Shown: in pieces, positions 22,975 through 33,047 of the stretch
Position numbering within the stretch: the first letter of the stretch is position 1
How the letters are laid out: each line of letters opens with the position of its first letter
From: JAWLGJ01 sp041685145
Lineage (GTDB): Bacteria > Pseudomonadota > Alphaproteobacteria > Rhodospirillales > Magnetospirillaceae
Direction of reading: 5' to 3'
DNA: 64,000 nucleotides
NCBI GenBank assembly: GCA_041685145.1
Contig: JAWLGJ010000005.1
Location: 36,465 to 100,464 of the forward strand
Notes under the pieces: model-generated
The model's input: the letters and a program-made list of their open reading frames with translations, nothing else
The model's database searches: none
Told to the model about the DNA's origin: nothing
Translations under genes and position numbers: made by a program

Positions 22975-23700
22975 TCAGGCGCCGCCGGCCTGCCCATGCC
23001 AGCGCAGCAACGCCCGGTGATGCCCGAGCAGGCGCCGGACGGCGGCGGCGTCGCCCCGCGTCGCGGCGGCCTCCAGCTCCTCCAGGGAACCTTCCAGCGA
23101 GAATATACCAAAGACGGCGCATTCGCCCCGCCCTTTGTGGGCGAGGTCGGCCACCGCCGGCCAGTCGCGGGCGGCGGCGGCGGCGGCCATCGCCGTCGAC
23201 TCTTCCGCCAGGCGGGCCAGCAGGCGCGGCACCAGATGCGCCAGGCGGGCGTCGGGCGCCGCCGGCTGCATCCGCGCCGTCGCCGCCGTCAGGTCGGGCG
23301 GCCGCCCACCGGCGGTCAGCACCTCCACCGCCGCCGTCAGCACGGCGGGGCCGACGGGGCGGCGCAGCACCGCCTGGCAGCCCGCCGCCAGGGCGGCGGC
23401 GCGGTCGGCGGCACCGGCGCCCACGGTAACCAAGACGATCGGGGTGGGCGTGCGGCCGTGGGCGGCTTCCCAGGCGCGCATGGCGCCGGCGGCGGCGATG
23501 CCGTCGAGGACGGGCATCCGCATGTCCAGGAAGACGACCTCGTAACGGCCGGCGCGGAACCGGCGCAGCGCTTCGTCGCCGTCGGCGGCCTCGTCGACGG
23601 CATGGCCGGCCTCCTCCAGGAACTGGCGCATGATCAGGCGATTGACGTCGCTGTCGTCCGCCACCAGCAGGCGGACATGCGGTGCGCCCGCCGTTCCCAT
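22975..23700 (-). CDS. Receiver-Hpt phosphotransfer protein
   Basis: A 241-residue protein with an N-terminal receiver domain (about 8-128) and a C-terminal histidine phosphotransfer domain (about 150-235). The receiver shows VADDSDVNR, the phosphoacceptor Asp59 in VVFLDMRMPVLDG, and a switch threonine in IVLVTVGA. The usually invariant lysine before Pro is arginine here (VLRRPVGP, about 112-117). The Hpt histidine is His188 in VADLAHKGRGECAVFG. It has no kinase domain, so it looks like a relay between an unlinked hybrid kinase and the LuxR-type regulator that follows by 16 bases. Its start is divergent from chvI. Confidence 0.9.
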   Translation of the reverse strand: MGTAGAPHVRLLVADDSDVNRLIMRQFLEEAGHAVDEAADGDEALRRFRAGRYEVVFLDMRMPVLDGIAAAGAMRAWEAAHGRTPTPIVLVTVGAGAADRAAALAAGCQAVLRRPVGPAVLTAAVEVLTAGGRPPDLTAATARMQPAAPDARLAHLVPRLLARLAEESTAMAAAAAARDWPAVADLAHKGRGECAVFGIFSLEGSLEELEAAATRGDAAAVRRLLGHHRALLRWHGQAGGA

Positions 23701-23885
23701 TCCCGCGCCTCCCCGCTCGCCCTCGCCGCCATTCGTGGCACTTGTGTTGCGGGCGGCGGACGCTTGTCAATCCCGGCAAACCCCGAAATGGGGCGGCGCC
23801 GGGCGAAATGGAGGTGTTCGCCCCCGCCCGCCACCGATATACTCGCTGGCCGATCACCACGACCGCAAGCGGAGCCCCTGCGACC

Positions 23886-24596
23886 GTGCCGGAAACCATC
23901 GCCCTGGTCGACGACGACCGCAACATCCTGACCTCGGTCTCGATGGCGCTGGAGGCCGAGGGCTTCCGGGTGCGGGCCTTCGCCGACGGCGCCGAGGCCC
24001 TGCGCGGGCTGACCGACCACCCCGTCGACCTGGCGGTCCTGGACATCAAGATGCCGCGCATGGACGGCATGGACCTGCTGCAGCGCCTGCGCCGCCACAG
24101 CGCCCTGCCGGTGATCTTCCTGACCTCGAAGGACGACGAGGTGGACGAATTGCTGGGCCTGCGCATGGGGGCGGACGACTACATCAAGAAGCCGTTTTCG
24201 CAGCGGCTGCTGATCGAACGCATCCGCGCCCTGCTGCGCCGCGCCGAGTTGGCCGGGCGCAGCGGCGACGACGCGGCGGGAATCCTCGCCCGCGGCGATC
24301 TGATCCTCGACCAGGGCCGCCACACCTGCACCTGGAAAGGGCGGGACGTGAACCTGACGGTTACCGAGTTCCTGATACTCAAGGCCCTGGCCCAGCGCCC
24401 CGGCCACGTCAAGAACCGGGAACAACTCATCAACGCCGCCTATGGCGACAACATCTATGTCGACGACCGCACCATCGACAGCCACATCAAGCGGCTGCGC
24501 CGCAAGCTGCGCGAGATCGACCCCGACTTCAGCGAGATCGAGACCCTTTATGGCGTCGGCTACCGCTACCGCGACCCGCGGAGCCCGCACGGCTGA
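23886..24596 (+). CDS. chvI: Response regulator ChvI
   Basis: A 236-residue OmpR-class regulator. The N-terminus VPETIALVDDDRNILTSVSM is nearly diagnostic for ChvI. The phosphoacceptor Asp53 is in LAVLDIKMPRMDG, the switch lysine is in DDYIKKPFSQ, and the winged helix contains TVTEFLILKALAQRPGHVKN, then DDRTIDSHIKRLRRKLRE. In rhizobia ChvI with ChvG responds to acid and envelope stress and controls exopolysaccharide and motility genes. The start is GTG at 23886. A TATACT at 23838-23843 could be the -10 box, without a clear -35. The gene overlaps chvG by 47 bases. Confidence 0.95.
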   Translation: MPETIALVDDDRNILTSVSMALEAEGFRVRAFADGAEALRGLTDHPVDLAVLDIKMPRMDGMDLLQRLRRHSALPVIFLTSKDDEVDELLGLRMGADDYIKKPFSQRLLIERIRALLRRAELAGRSGDDAAGILARGDLILDQGRHTCTWKGRDVNLTVTEFLILKALAQRPGHVKNREQLINAAYGDNIYVDDRTIDSHIKRLRRKLREIDPDFSEIETLYGVGYRYRDPRSPHG

Positions 24597-26238
24597 GCCG
24601 GACGCGCGCCCCGCCGTCGACAAGCCCCGCCTCCGGCGGCGGGCGCCGTGGCGGGCGCTGGCCTCGCCGCTCACCCGGCGGATTCTGGCCGTCAACCTCA
24701 TCGCCCCGCTGATCCTCGCCGGCGGCGTGCTGTATCTGGGCCACTACCGCCAGGGGCTGGTGGAGGCCGAGCTGGGCTCGCTGGCCACCCATGCCGAGAT
24801 GCTGGCGGCGGCGATCGGCGAAGGCGCGGTGGTCGAGGACGGGGTGGCGCAGTACGCCCTGGCGCGCGAGCCCGCCCTGCACATGGTCCGGCGTCTGGCC
24901 GAGCCGGCGCGGCTGCGGGCGCGGCTGTACGACCTGGACGGCGACCTGGTCGCCGACAGCCTGTTCCTGGGCGGCGGCCTGGACAGCGTGCAGATCGAGT
25001 ATCTGCCGCCGCCGGAGGAGGCCCCCGACCCCGGCGCCTGGCTGCGCCGCGCCTACGACGCCGTCATCGCCTGGCTGGCGGCGATCAAGGACGCCTTCCC
25101 GCCCTGGACGGAGGGCGCCGGCCGCACCGCCGCCGGCCTCGACGAGGCCGTCGCCGCCCTGGGCGGCGAGACCCGCGCCGCGGTGCGCCAGCGGACCGAC
25201 GGCACCGTGGTGCTGAGCGTCGCCGCCCCGGTGCAACGCTACAAGAAGGTGGTGGGGGCGGTGATGGTGTCGCGCGACGGCGACGCCATCGCCCAAAGCC
25301 TGTTCGAGGTGCGCATCGCCATCGTGCAGATCTTCCTGCTTGCCTCGGCGGTGACGGTGCTGCTGTCGATCTATCTGGCCGGCACCATCGCCCGCCCGGT
25401 GCGGGTTCTGGCCCGCGCCGCCGACCGCGTCCGCCACGGGCACGGGCGTTCGGTGCGCATCCCCGACCTCACCCGGCGCGGCGACGAGATCGGCGAGTTG
25501 GCGGCGGCGCTGCGTGACATGACCGAGGCGCTGTGGCGGCGCATGGACGCCATCGAGGCCTTCGCCGCCGACGTCGCCCACGAGATCAAGAACCCGCTGA
25601 GTTCCCTGCGCAGCGCCGTCGAGACGGCGGCGCGCCTTCAGGATCCCGAGCAGCAACGGAAACTGATGGCGATCATCGTCGACGACGTGCAGCGCCTCGA
25701 CCGCCTGATCTCCGACATTTCCGACGCCTCGCGCCTGGATGCCGAACTGTCGCGGGCCGAGGTCGAGCCGGTGCGGCTGCGGCCGATGCTGGCGGCGCTG
25801 GTCGACCTGCATGGCAGCACCGACGCCGAGGCCAAGGGCGTGCGCCTGGTGCTGGAGGCCGACGCCGCCGATGCGCTGGAGATCGCCGGCATCGAGGGGC
25901 GGCTGGTGCAGGTGTTCCGCAACCTGATCGCCAACGCGGTGTCGTTCTCGCCGGCCGGCGGCACCGTGCGCCTCGCCGCCCGGCGCGCGCCCGGCGACTG
26001 GATCATGGTCAGCGTCGAGGACGAGGGGCCGGGCATCCCCGCCGACAAGTGCGAGGCGATCTTCGAGCGCTTCTACAGCGAGCGCCCCAGCGGCGAGAAG
26101 TTCGGCACCCATTCCGGGCTGGGGCTGTCGATCTCGCGCCAGATCGTCGAGGCCCACGGCGGCGGCATCGTCGCCGGCAACCGGACCGAAGGCGGGGCCC
26201 GATTCGTCGTGCGCCTGCCGGCCGGACGGCCCGATTGA
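24550..26238 (+). CDS. chvG: Sensor histidine kinase ChvG
   Basis: A kinase of about 562 residues. Two membrane helices (RILAVNLIAPLILAGGVLYL and FLLASAVTVLLSIYLAGTI) flank a periplasmic sensor domain of about 230 residues. HAMP follows at IARPVRVLARAADRVRHG, the H-box is FAADVAHEIKNPLSSLRSAV, and the ATPase region contains FRNLIANAVSFSPAGG, DEGPGIPADK and THSGLGLSISRQIVEAHGG. ChvG autophosphorylates and acts on ChvI. In rhizobia the periplasmic protein ExoR represses it; no exoR is in this window. The ATG at 24550 lies inside the chvI end and is the most reasonable start. Confidence 0.93.
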   Translation: MASATATATRGARTAEPDARPAVDKPRLRRRAPWRALASPLTRRILAVNLIAPLILAGGVLYLGHYRQGLVEAELGSLATHAEMLAAAIGEGAVVEDGVAQYALAREPALHMVRRLAEPARLRARLYDLDGDLVADSLFLGGGLDSVQIEYLPPPEEAPDPGAWLRRAYDAVIAWLAAIKDAFPPWTEGAGRTAAGLDEAVAALGGETRAAVRQRTDGTVVLSVAAPVQRYKKVVGAVMVSRDGDAIAQSLFEVRIAIVQIFLLASAVTVLLSIYLAGTIARPVRVLARAADRVRHGHGRSVRIPDLTRRGDEIGELAAALRDMTEALWRRMDAIEAFAADVAHEIKNPLSSLRSAVETAARLQDPEQQRKLMAIIVDDVQRLDRLISDISDASRLDAELSRAEVEPVRLRPMLAALVDLHGSTDAEAKGVRLVLEADAADALEIAGIEGRLVQVFRNLIANAVSFSPAGGTVRLAARRAPGDWIMVSVEDEGPGIPADKCEAIFERFYSERPSGEKFGTHSGLGLSISRQIVEAHGGGIVAGNRTEGGARFVVRLPAGRPD

Positions 26239-26258
26239 CTTGCGGGGGGCGGCGCGCC

Positions 26259-26708
26259 ATGTCCTCGCCGATGAGCCGGGTCCACGCCAGTTGCGTCGCG
26301 CTCGGCGACGCCGCCGTGCTGCTGCGGGGGCCGTCGGGCAGCGGCAAGTCCGACCTTGCCCTGCGCCTGATCGACGCCGGCGCGCAGCTCGTCGCCGACG
26401 ACCAGACCGAGTTGACGGCCGCCGACGGGCGGCTGCTGGCGGCGGCGCCGGCCGCGCTGGCGGGCCTGATCGAGGTGCGGGGCGTGGGGGTGCTGCGGCT
26501 GGAGCGGCACCGCGGCGGCGTGCCGGTGCGCCTGGTCGTCGACCTGGTGCCGGCGACCGCGGTCGAGCGCCTGCCGGTGCCCGAGGTCGCCACCCTGCTG
26601 GCGGTAACGCTGCCCCGCGTCGCCCTCGCCGCCTTCGAGGCCTCGGCCGCCGCCAAGGTTCGCCTTGCCCTGCGTTTCGCAACGAGCGATATAATGCCGC
26701 CGCTATGA
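26259..26708 (+). CDS. hprK: HPr kinase/phosphorylase, short alphaproteobacterial form
   Basis: A 149-residue protein that corresponds only to the C-terminal kinase domain of Gram-positive HprK. The P-loop GPSGSGKSDLALRLID is at about 24-39, ADDQTEL at 46-52, and the signature LIEVRGVGVLRLERH in the middle. It phosphorylates HPr on the regulatory serine (Ser58 in the HPr encoded three genes downstream). The ATG at 26259 follows a G-rich ribosome site; an upstream TTG at 26235 overlaps the chvG stop. It is coupled to rapZ by an ATGA overlap. The short form lacking the N-terminal domain is normal in alphaproteobacteria. Confidence 0.93.
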   Translation: MSSPMSRVHASCVALGDAAVLLRGPSGSGKSDLALRLIDAGAQLVADDQTELTAADGRLLAAAPAALAGLIEVRGVGVLRLERHRGGVPVRLVVDLVPATAVERLPVPEVATLLAVTLPRVALAAFEASAAAKVRLALRFATSDIMPPL

Positions 26709-27643
26709 CTTCGAGCCCCGCCCCGCGCCCGACCGCCGCCGCGCCCCCGCCGCCGCAAGGGGCGCGCGGTCAGGTCGTGCTGGTCACCGGCCTGTCGGGG
26801 GCCGGGCGCACCCTGACGCTGAAAAGCCTGGAGGATCTGGGCTATGAGGCGGTGGACAACCTGCCGATGTCGCTGTTGCGCAATCTGGTGCGCCCGCGGC
26901 GGGCCGTGGCGCGGCCGCTGGCGGTCGGCATCGACATCCGCAGCCGCGATTTCGGGCCGCAGCCCGTGCAGGCGGTCCTGCGCCGGCTGCTGGAGGACGA
27001 CGAGGTCGACGCGCGGCTGCTGTTCGTGGATTGCGACGACGAAACCCTGCGCCAGCGTTTCAGCGAGACCCGCCGCCGCCACCCGCTCGCCGCCGACCGG
27101 CCGCTGGGCGACGGCATCCGCCACGAGCGCGCCCTGATGGCGCCGCTGCGCGCCCTGGCCGACCTGGTGCTGGACACCTCGGACATGAGCCCGGCCGACC
27201 TGCGCCGGGTGGTGACGGGGCATTTCGGCCTGGAGAACCGGGCGCCGATGGTCGTTTTCGTCACCTCGTTCGGCTACAGTGCCGGGCTGCCCCGCGAGGC
27301 CGACTTGGTGTTCGACGTGCGTTTCTTGACCAACCCGCATTACGATCCCGCCTTGCGGCCGCTGACCGGCCGCGACGCCGCGGTGTCGGAGCATGTCGAG
27401 CGCGACCCCGACTTCGCCGGTTTCGTGCAATCGGTGACCGGCCTGCTCGACCGGCTGCTGCCGCGCTTCGCCGCCGAGGGCAAGAGCTATCTGACCATCG
27501 CCGTCGGCTGCACGGGCGGGCGTCATCGCTCGGTGGTGGTGGCGGAGCGGCTGGCGGCGCATCTGCGCGCGGCCGGGGTGCCGGTGGACCTGCGCCACCG
27601 GGACTTGCCGGGGGGAGTGGAAGGCGAGGGGGCAGCGTCATGA
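26705..27643 (+). CDS. rapZ: RapZ/YvcJ family nucleotide-binding protein
   Basis: A 312-residue RapZ-family protein. The P-loop region is VTGLSGAGRTLTLKSLEDLG, with Arg in place of the Walker A lysine, followed by YEAVDNLPMSLL. ADRPLGDGIRHERALMAPLR, then FGYSAGLPREADLVFDVRFL and the C-terminal CTGGRHRSVVVAERLA are diagnostic. In enterobacteria RapZ delivers the small RNA GlmZ to RNase E; in other groups the family links PTS state to envelope precursor synthesis. Its place between hprK and the PTS proteins agrees with that. A Pro/Ala-rich N-terminal tail of about 20 residues is extra. Confidence 0.93.
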   Translation: MTSSPAPRPTAAAPPPPQGARGQVVLVTGLSGAGRTLTLKSLEDLGYEAVDNLPMSLLRNLVRPRRAVARPLAVGIDIRSRDFGPQPVQAVLRRLLEDDEVDARLLFVDCDDETLRQRFSETRRRHPLAADRPLGDGIRHERALMAPLRALADLVLDTSDMSPADLRRVVTGHFGLENRAPMVVFVTSFGYSAGLPREADLVFDVRFLTNPHYDPALRPLTGRDAAVSEHVERDPDFAGFVQSVTGLLDRLLPRFAAEGKSYLTIAVGCTGGRHRSVVVAERLAAHLRAAGVPVDLRHRDLPGGVEGEGAAS

Positions 27644-28047
27644 TCGGAATGGTGCTTGTCACGCACGGCCGGCTGGCCGAGGAACTGGTGGCGGCCCTGG
27701 AGCACGTCGTGGGGCCGCAGCCCAATGTCGCCTCGGTGTGCATCGGCCCCGACGACGACATGGAGCAGCGGCGCCTGGACATCCTGGGCCGCGTCGCCGA
27801 TGTCGACGACGGCGCCGGGGTGGTGGTGCTGACCGACATGTTCGGGGGCACGCCGTCGAACCTGGCCATCTCGATCATGGACAAGGCGAAGGTGGAGGTC
27901 ATCGCCGGCGTCAACCTGCCCATGCTCATCAAGCTGGCCAGCGTGCGCAACGCCGAGCCGCTGGACGCCGCCGTCACTCAGGCGCAGGAGGCGGGGCGCA
28001 AATACATCAATGTCGCCAGCAAACTGTTGACCCAGGACCAGTCATGA
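27640..28047 (+). CDS. PTS EIIA component, mannose/fructose type
   Basis: A 135-residue EIIA of the mannose class. The phosphorylatable histidine is His9 in MVLVTHGRLAEELV, and VVVLTDMFGGTPSNLAISIM with NLPMLIKLASVRN are family signatures. There are no IIB, IIC or IID transport subunits in the window, so this is the regulatory, transport-independent PTS common in alphaproteobacteria, with EI encoded elsewhere. It is coupled by ATGA overlaps to rapZ before it and ptsH after it. Confidence 0.93.
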   Translation: MIGMVLVTHGRLAEELVAALEHVVGPQPNVASVCIGPDDDMEQRRLDILGRVADVDDGAGVVVLTDMFGGTPSNLAISIMDKAKVEVIAGVNLPMLIKLASVRNAEPLDAAVTQAQEAGRKYINVASKLLTQDQS

Positions 28048-28346
28048 AGGATGCCCCCGAGGGCGATGCCGGCGCCGCCGCCATCCGCCGCACCGCCGCC
28101 ATCACCAACCAGCGCGGCCTGCACGCGCGCGCGGCGGCCAAGTTCGTCAAGCTGGCCGGCCAGTACGACGCCGCCGTGTCGGTGTCCAAGAAAGGGGTCG
28201 AGGTCTCGGGCCTGTCGATCATGGGGCTGATGATGCTGGCGGCGGGGCCCGGCTGCGCCATCGAGATCGCCGCCAGCGGCCGCCAGGCGGACGAGGCCGT
28301 CGAGGCGCTGGCGCGCCTGGTCGCCGACAAGTTCGACGAGGACTGA
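28044..28346 (+). CDS. ptsH: Phosphocarrier protein HPr
   Basis: A 100-residue HPr. The catalytic histidine is His27 in TNQRGLHARAAAKFVKLA, and the HprK target serine is Ser58 in VEVSGLSIMGLMML. HPr passes phosphate from EI to EIIA and is switched off for this by serine phosphorylation. An N-terminal extension of about 12 residues is present relative to enterobacterial HPr. The start overlaps the EIIA stop. This is the last gene of the chvI operon; ahcY follows after 77 bases with its own likely promoter. Confidence 0.95.
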   Translation: MKDAPEGDAGAAAIRRTAAITNQRGLHARAAAKFVKLAGQYDAAVSVSKKGVEVSGLSIMGLMMLAAGPGCAIEIAASGRQADEAVEALARLVADKFDED

Positions 28347-28362
28347 AAACGCCGCCGCGCCC

Positions 28363-28391
28363 TTGCCCCGCATGGCATGAGCGGCTACAAG
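28363..28391 (+). promoter_or_regulatory. Possible promoter of ahcY
   Basis: TTGCCC at 28363-28368 and TACAAG at 28386-28391 are separated by 17 bases, each a four-of-six match to consensus, ending 32 bases before ahcY. I looked for an SAH riboswitch in this short gap and see none. Confidence 0.4.
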
Positions 28392-28423
28392 CGCGCGGAA
28401 GTCCCAACAATCAGGAGAGTCGA

Positions 28424-29719
<1,296 letters not shown>

Positions 29720-29739
29720 ATTTCGTGGGTTCCAACGCA

Positions 29740-29775
29740 AATAGGGCCCGGCATCTTGTCGGGCCCTATTCTTTT
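29740..29775 (+). terminator. Rho-independent terminator of ahcY
   Basis: AATAGGGCCCG (29740-29750) pairs perfectly with CGGGCCCTATT (29760-29770) across a nine-base loop and is followed by CTTTT. It starts 21 bases after the ahcY stop. Confidence 0.92.
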
Positions 29776-30061
29776 CGCCGTAAACCGGCGAGTGTAGCGG
29801 ATTCTTTTTGCCATTTGAAGGTTACAATGCCGCCCGCCGGTCTGTAGCCTCTTGCAGCTTCGGCCCGCCACAACATCCGCCACGGCGCGGAACAAGAACA
29901 ACCGGCGCGGGCCGCCACGGAAACGAACAGATCCTGTTCCGTTCGCGGGGCCGCGCCCCCGCAGGGCACCGCCCGTCGCCGCCGCCCGACGCCGCCACCC
30001 ACGACCCGGGCGGCATCGGGGCGACCGCGCCGCATCGACGGGCCTGATGGAAAGGGGAGCC
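29776..30061 (+). other. Long non-coding leader region in front of metK
   Basis: This stretch of 286 bases lies between the ahcY terminator and metK and has no convincing gene. A TACAAT at 29823-29828 could be a -10 box with a poor -35, which would leave a 5' leader of about 225 bases. The leader contains the inverted repeat GAACAG-ATC-CTGTTC at 29925-29939 and several GC-rich segments able to pair. I compared it by eye with SAM-II, SAM/SAH and SAH riboswitch cores and found no match. An in-frame upstream ATG at 30047 precedes the AAGGGGAG ribosome site and is not the likely start. Confidence 0.5.
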
Positions 30062-31240
30062 ATGTCGCGCAACTACATCTTCACATCTGAATCGGTCGGC
30101 GCCGGCCATCCCGATAAGCTGGCCGACAACATCTCCGACGCCGTGCTGGACGCCATCCTCGAACAGGACCGCACCGCCCGCGTCGCCTGCGAGACCCTGG
30201 TCAACACCGGCATGGTGGTGCTGTCGGGCGAGATCACCACCAGCGCCAATGTCGACTATGTCGACGTCGCGCGCCGCACCATCCTGGATGTCGGCTACGA
30301 CCACCCCCGCTTCGGTTTCGACGGCCACAGTTGCGCGGTGCTGGTGGCGCTGGACAAGCAATCGCCCGACATCGCCCAGGGCGTCAACGAGGGCGACGGC
30401 CTCGACCTGGACCAGGGCGCCGGCGACCAGGGGCTGATGTTCGGCTATGCCTGCCGCGAGACCGACGAGCTGATGCCGCTGCCCATCCAGCTCGCGCATC
30501 GCCTGACCCGGCGCCAGGACGCCGTGCGCCGCGCCGGCACCCTGCCGTGGCTGCGCCCGGACGTGAAGTCGCAGGTGTCGGTGCGCTATGAGGACAACCG
30601 CCCCGTCGGCATCGAGACGGTGGTGCTGTCCACCCAGCACGACGAGGACGTCAGCCACGACACCCTGCGCGAGGCGGTGATCGAGGAGATCGTCAAGCCC
30701 GAGCTGGAAGGGCTGCGGGTGACCGACGACATCACCTATCACATCAATCCCACCGGCCGCTTCGTCATCGGCGGGCCCGTGGGCGACTGCGGCCTGACCG
30801 GACGCAAGATCATCGTCGACACCTATGGCGGCATGGGCCGGCACGGCGGCGGCGCCTTCTCCGGCAAGGATCCGTCCAAGGTCGACCGTTCGGCGACCTA
30901 CGCGGCCCGCTACGTCGCCAAGAACATCGTCGCCGCCGGCCTTGCCGAACAGTGCGAGGTGCAGATCGCCTATGCCATCGGCGTCTCGCGGCCGGTGTCG
31001 GTGAACGTCAACACCTTCGGCACCGGCGCCGTCGGCGAGGACCGCATCGCCGCCCTGGTGCGCGAGCATTTCGACCTGCGGCCCAAGGGCATCGTGCAGA
31101 TGCTCGACCTCTTGCGCCCGGTGTACCGGCCCACCGCCGCCTATGGCCATTTCGGCCGCGACGGCGAGGGCTTCACCTGGGAACGCACCGACAAGGCCGA
31201 GGCCCTGGCCGCCGAGGCGGGAGTCAAGGCCGCCGTATAA
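30062..31240 (+). CDS. metK: S-adenosylmethionine synthetase
   Basis: A 392-residue methionine adenosyltransferase that makes SAM from methionine and ATP. Signatures are FTSESVGAGHPDKLADNISD, GAGDQGLMFGYACRETDELM, GGPVGDCGLTGRKIIVDTYG and GGGAFSGKDPSKVDRSATYA. The ATG at 30062 has AAGGGGAG seven bases upstream. The two glycine betaine methyltransferase genes follow at 24 and 7 bases, so SAM production is co-transcribed with a pathway that consumes three SAM per product. It may be the only metK or a dedicated second copy; the window cannot tell. Confidence 0.97.
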   Translation: MSRNYIFTSESVGAGHPDKLADNISDAVLDAILEQDRTARVACETLVNTGMVVLSGEITTSANVDYVDVARRTILDVGYDHPRFGFDGHSCAVLVALDKQSPDIAQGVNEGDGLDLDQGAGDQGLMFGYACRETDELMPLPIQLAHRLTRRQDAVRRAGTLPWLRPDVKSQVSVRYEDNRPVGIETVVLSTQHDEDVSHDTLREAVIEEIVKPELEGLRVTDDITYHINPTGRFVIGGPVGDCGLTGRKIIVDTYGGMGRHGGGAFSGKDPSKVDRSATYAARYVAKNIVAAGLAEQCEVQIAYAIGVSRPVSVNVNTFGTGAVGEDRIAALVREHFDLRPKGIVQMLDLLRPVYRPTAAYGHFGRDGEGFTWERTDKAEALAAEAGVKAAV

Positions 31241-31264
31241 GCGAAACCACAAAGGGGAGCCGAC

Positions 31265-32098
<834 letters not shown>

Positions 32099-32105
32099 GG
32101 CAACG

Positions 32106-32942
32106 ATGAGCGACACCGCCACCAAGGACGTCGTCGCGGTCGCCGAACGCTATTACGACAGCCGCGACGCCGACGAATTCTATTTCCACATCTGGGGCGG
32201 CGAGGACATCCATGTCGGCCTCTACGACAGCACCGACGACATCGCCGAGGCCAGCCGCCTGACCGTCGCGCGCATGGCCGAGGTCGCCGCCCCCATCACC
32301 GCCGAACAGCGCGTGCTGGACATCGGCGCCGGGTACGGCGGCGCCGCCCGTCAACTGGCGCGGCGCTTCGGCTGCCGCGTCCACTGCCTCAACATCAGCG
32401 AGGTCCAGAACGACAAGAACCGCCGGCTGTCGGCGGAGCAGGGCCTGGCCGACAACATCACCGTCGTCCACGGCTCGTTCGAAGCCATCCCCGAGCCCGA
32501 CGCCCGCTTCGACCTGGTGTGGTCGCAGGACGCCATCCTGCACAGCGGCCGGCGGGAGCAGGTGCTGCGCGAGGCCTTCCGGGTGCTGAAGCCGGGCGGG
32601 CGCTTCGTCTTCACCGACCCCATGCAGGCCGACGACTGCGACCCCGCCGCCCTGCAGCCGGTCTATGACCGCATCCACCTGCAAAGCCTGGGCTCCTTCG
32701 CCTTCTACCGCGAGGCGGCGCGGCGCGTCGGCTTCGAGGAGGGCGCGGTGATCGACCTGACGCCGCAGTTGCGCCGCCACTACCACCGCGTCGGCGAGGT
32801 GCTGCGCGGCAAATACGACGAGATGACCTCCCGCGCCAGCCGCGACTATCTCGACCGGATGCTGGTGGGGCTGCGGAACTGGGTGGAGGCCGCCGACGCC
32901 GGGCAGATGGCCTGGGGCATCATGCTGTTCCGCAAGCCCTGA
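32106..32942 (+). CDS. sdmt: Sarcosine/dimethylglycine N-methyltransferase (betaine synthesis)
   Basis: A 278-residue class I methyltransferase of the SDMT type (EC 2.1.1.157), which finishes betaine synthesis by methylating sarcosine and dimethylglycine. Signatures are VAERYYDSRDADEFYFHIWG, GGEDIHVGLYDSTDDIAEAS, the SAM motif VLDIGAGYGGAARQLARRFG, CLNISEVQNDKNR, and VWSQDAILHSGRREQVLREA. It starts seven bases after GSMT with a GAGG site. After it a GACCC/GGGTC hairpin (32956-32974) lacks a T-run and may end the operon weakly. Together with GSMT it provides complete glycine-to-betaine conversion without choline. Confidence 0.93.
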   Translation: MSDTATKDVVAVAERYYDSRDADEFYFHIWGGEDIHVGLYDSTDDIAEASRLTVARMAEVAAPITAEQRVLDIGAGYGGAARQLARRFGCRVHCLNISEVQNDKNRRLSAEQGLADNITVVHGSFEAIPEPDARFDLVWSQDAILHSGRREQVLREAFRVLKPGGRFVFTDPMQADDCDPAALQPVYDRIHLQSLGSFAFYREAARRVGFEEGAVIDLTPQLRRHYHRVGEVLRGKYDEMTSRASRDYLDRMLVGLRNWVEAADAGQMAWGIMLFRKP

Positions 32943-32982
32943 CTCCGCACGCCGTGACCCGCACGGCCGGGGTCGTCGGCAA

Positions 32983-33030
32983 TTGACCCTTGCTGTTCCG
33001 GCGCGCCATACTATTTTCTTAGCCGGCTAA
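32983..33030 (+). promoter_or_regulatory. Promoter with SlyA/MarR-type operator
   Basis: TTGACC at 32983-32988 and CATACT at 33007-33012 (18-base spacer) form a probable promoter. A perfect 12-base palindrome, TTAGCCGGCTAA (33019-33030), covers the expected start of transcription. It differs from the SlyA consensus TTAGCAAGCTAA only in the two central-right bases. It lies 18 bases before the MarR-family gene, suggesting autoregulation of the whole efflux operon. Confidence 0.7.
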
Positions 33031-33047
33031 CCTTTCCGGCGGACGCG

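Noticed and set aside
23838..23843. TATACT as a defined chvI promoter
   Set aside because: No acceptable -35 hexamer lies 16-18 bases upstream, so it is mentioned only within the gene entry.
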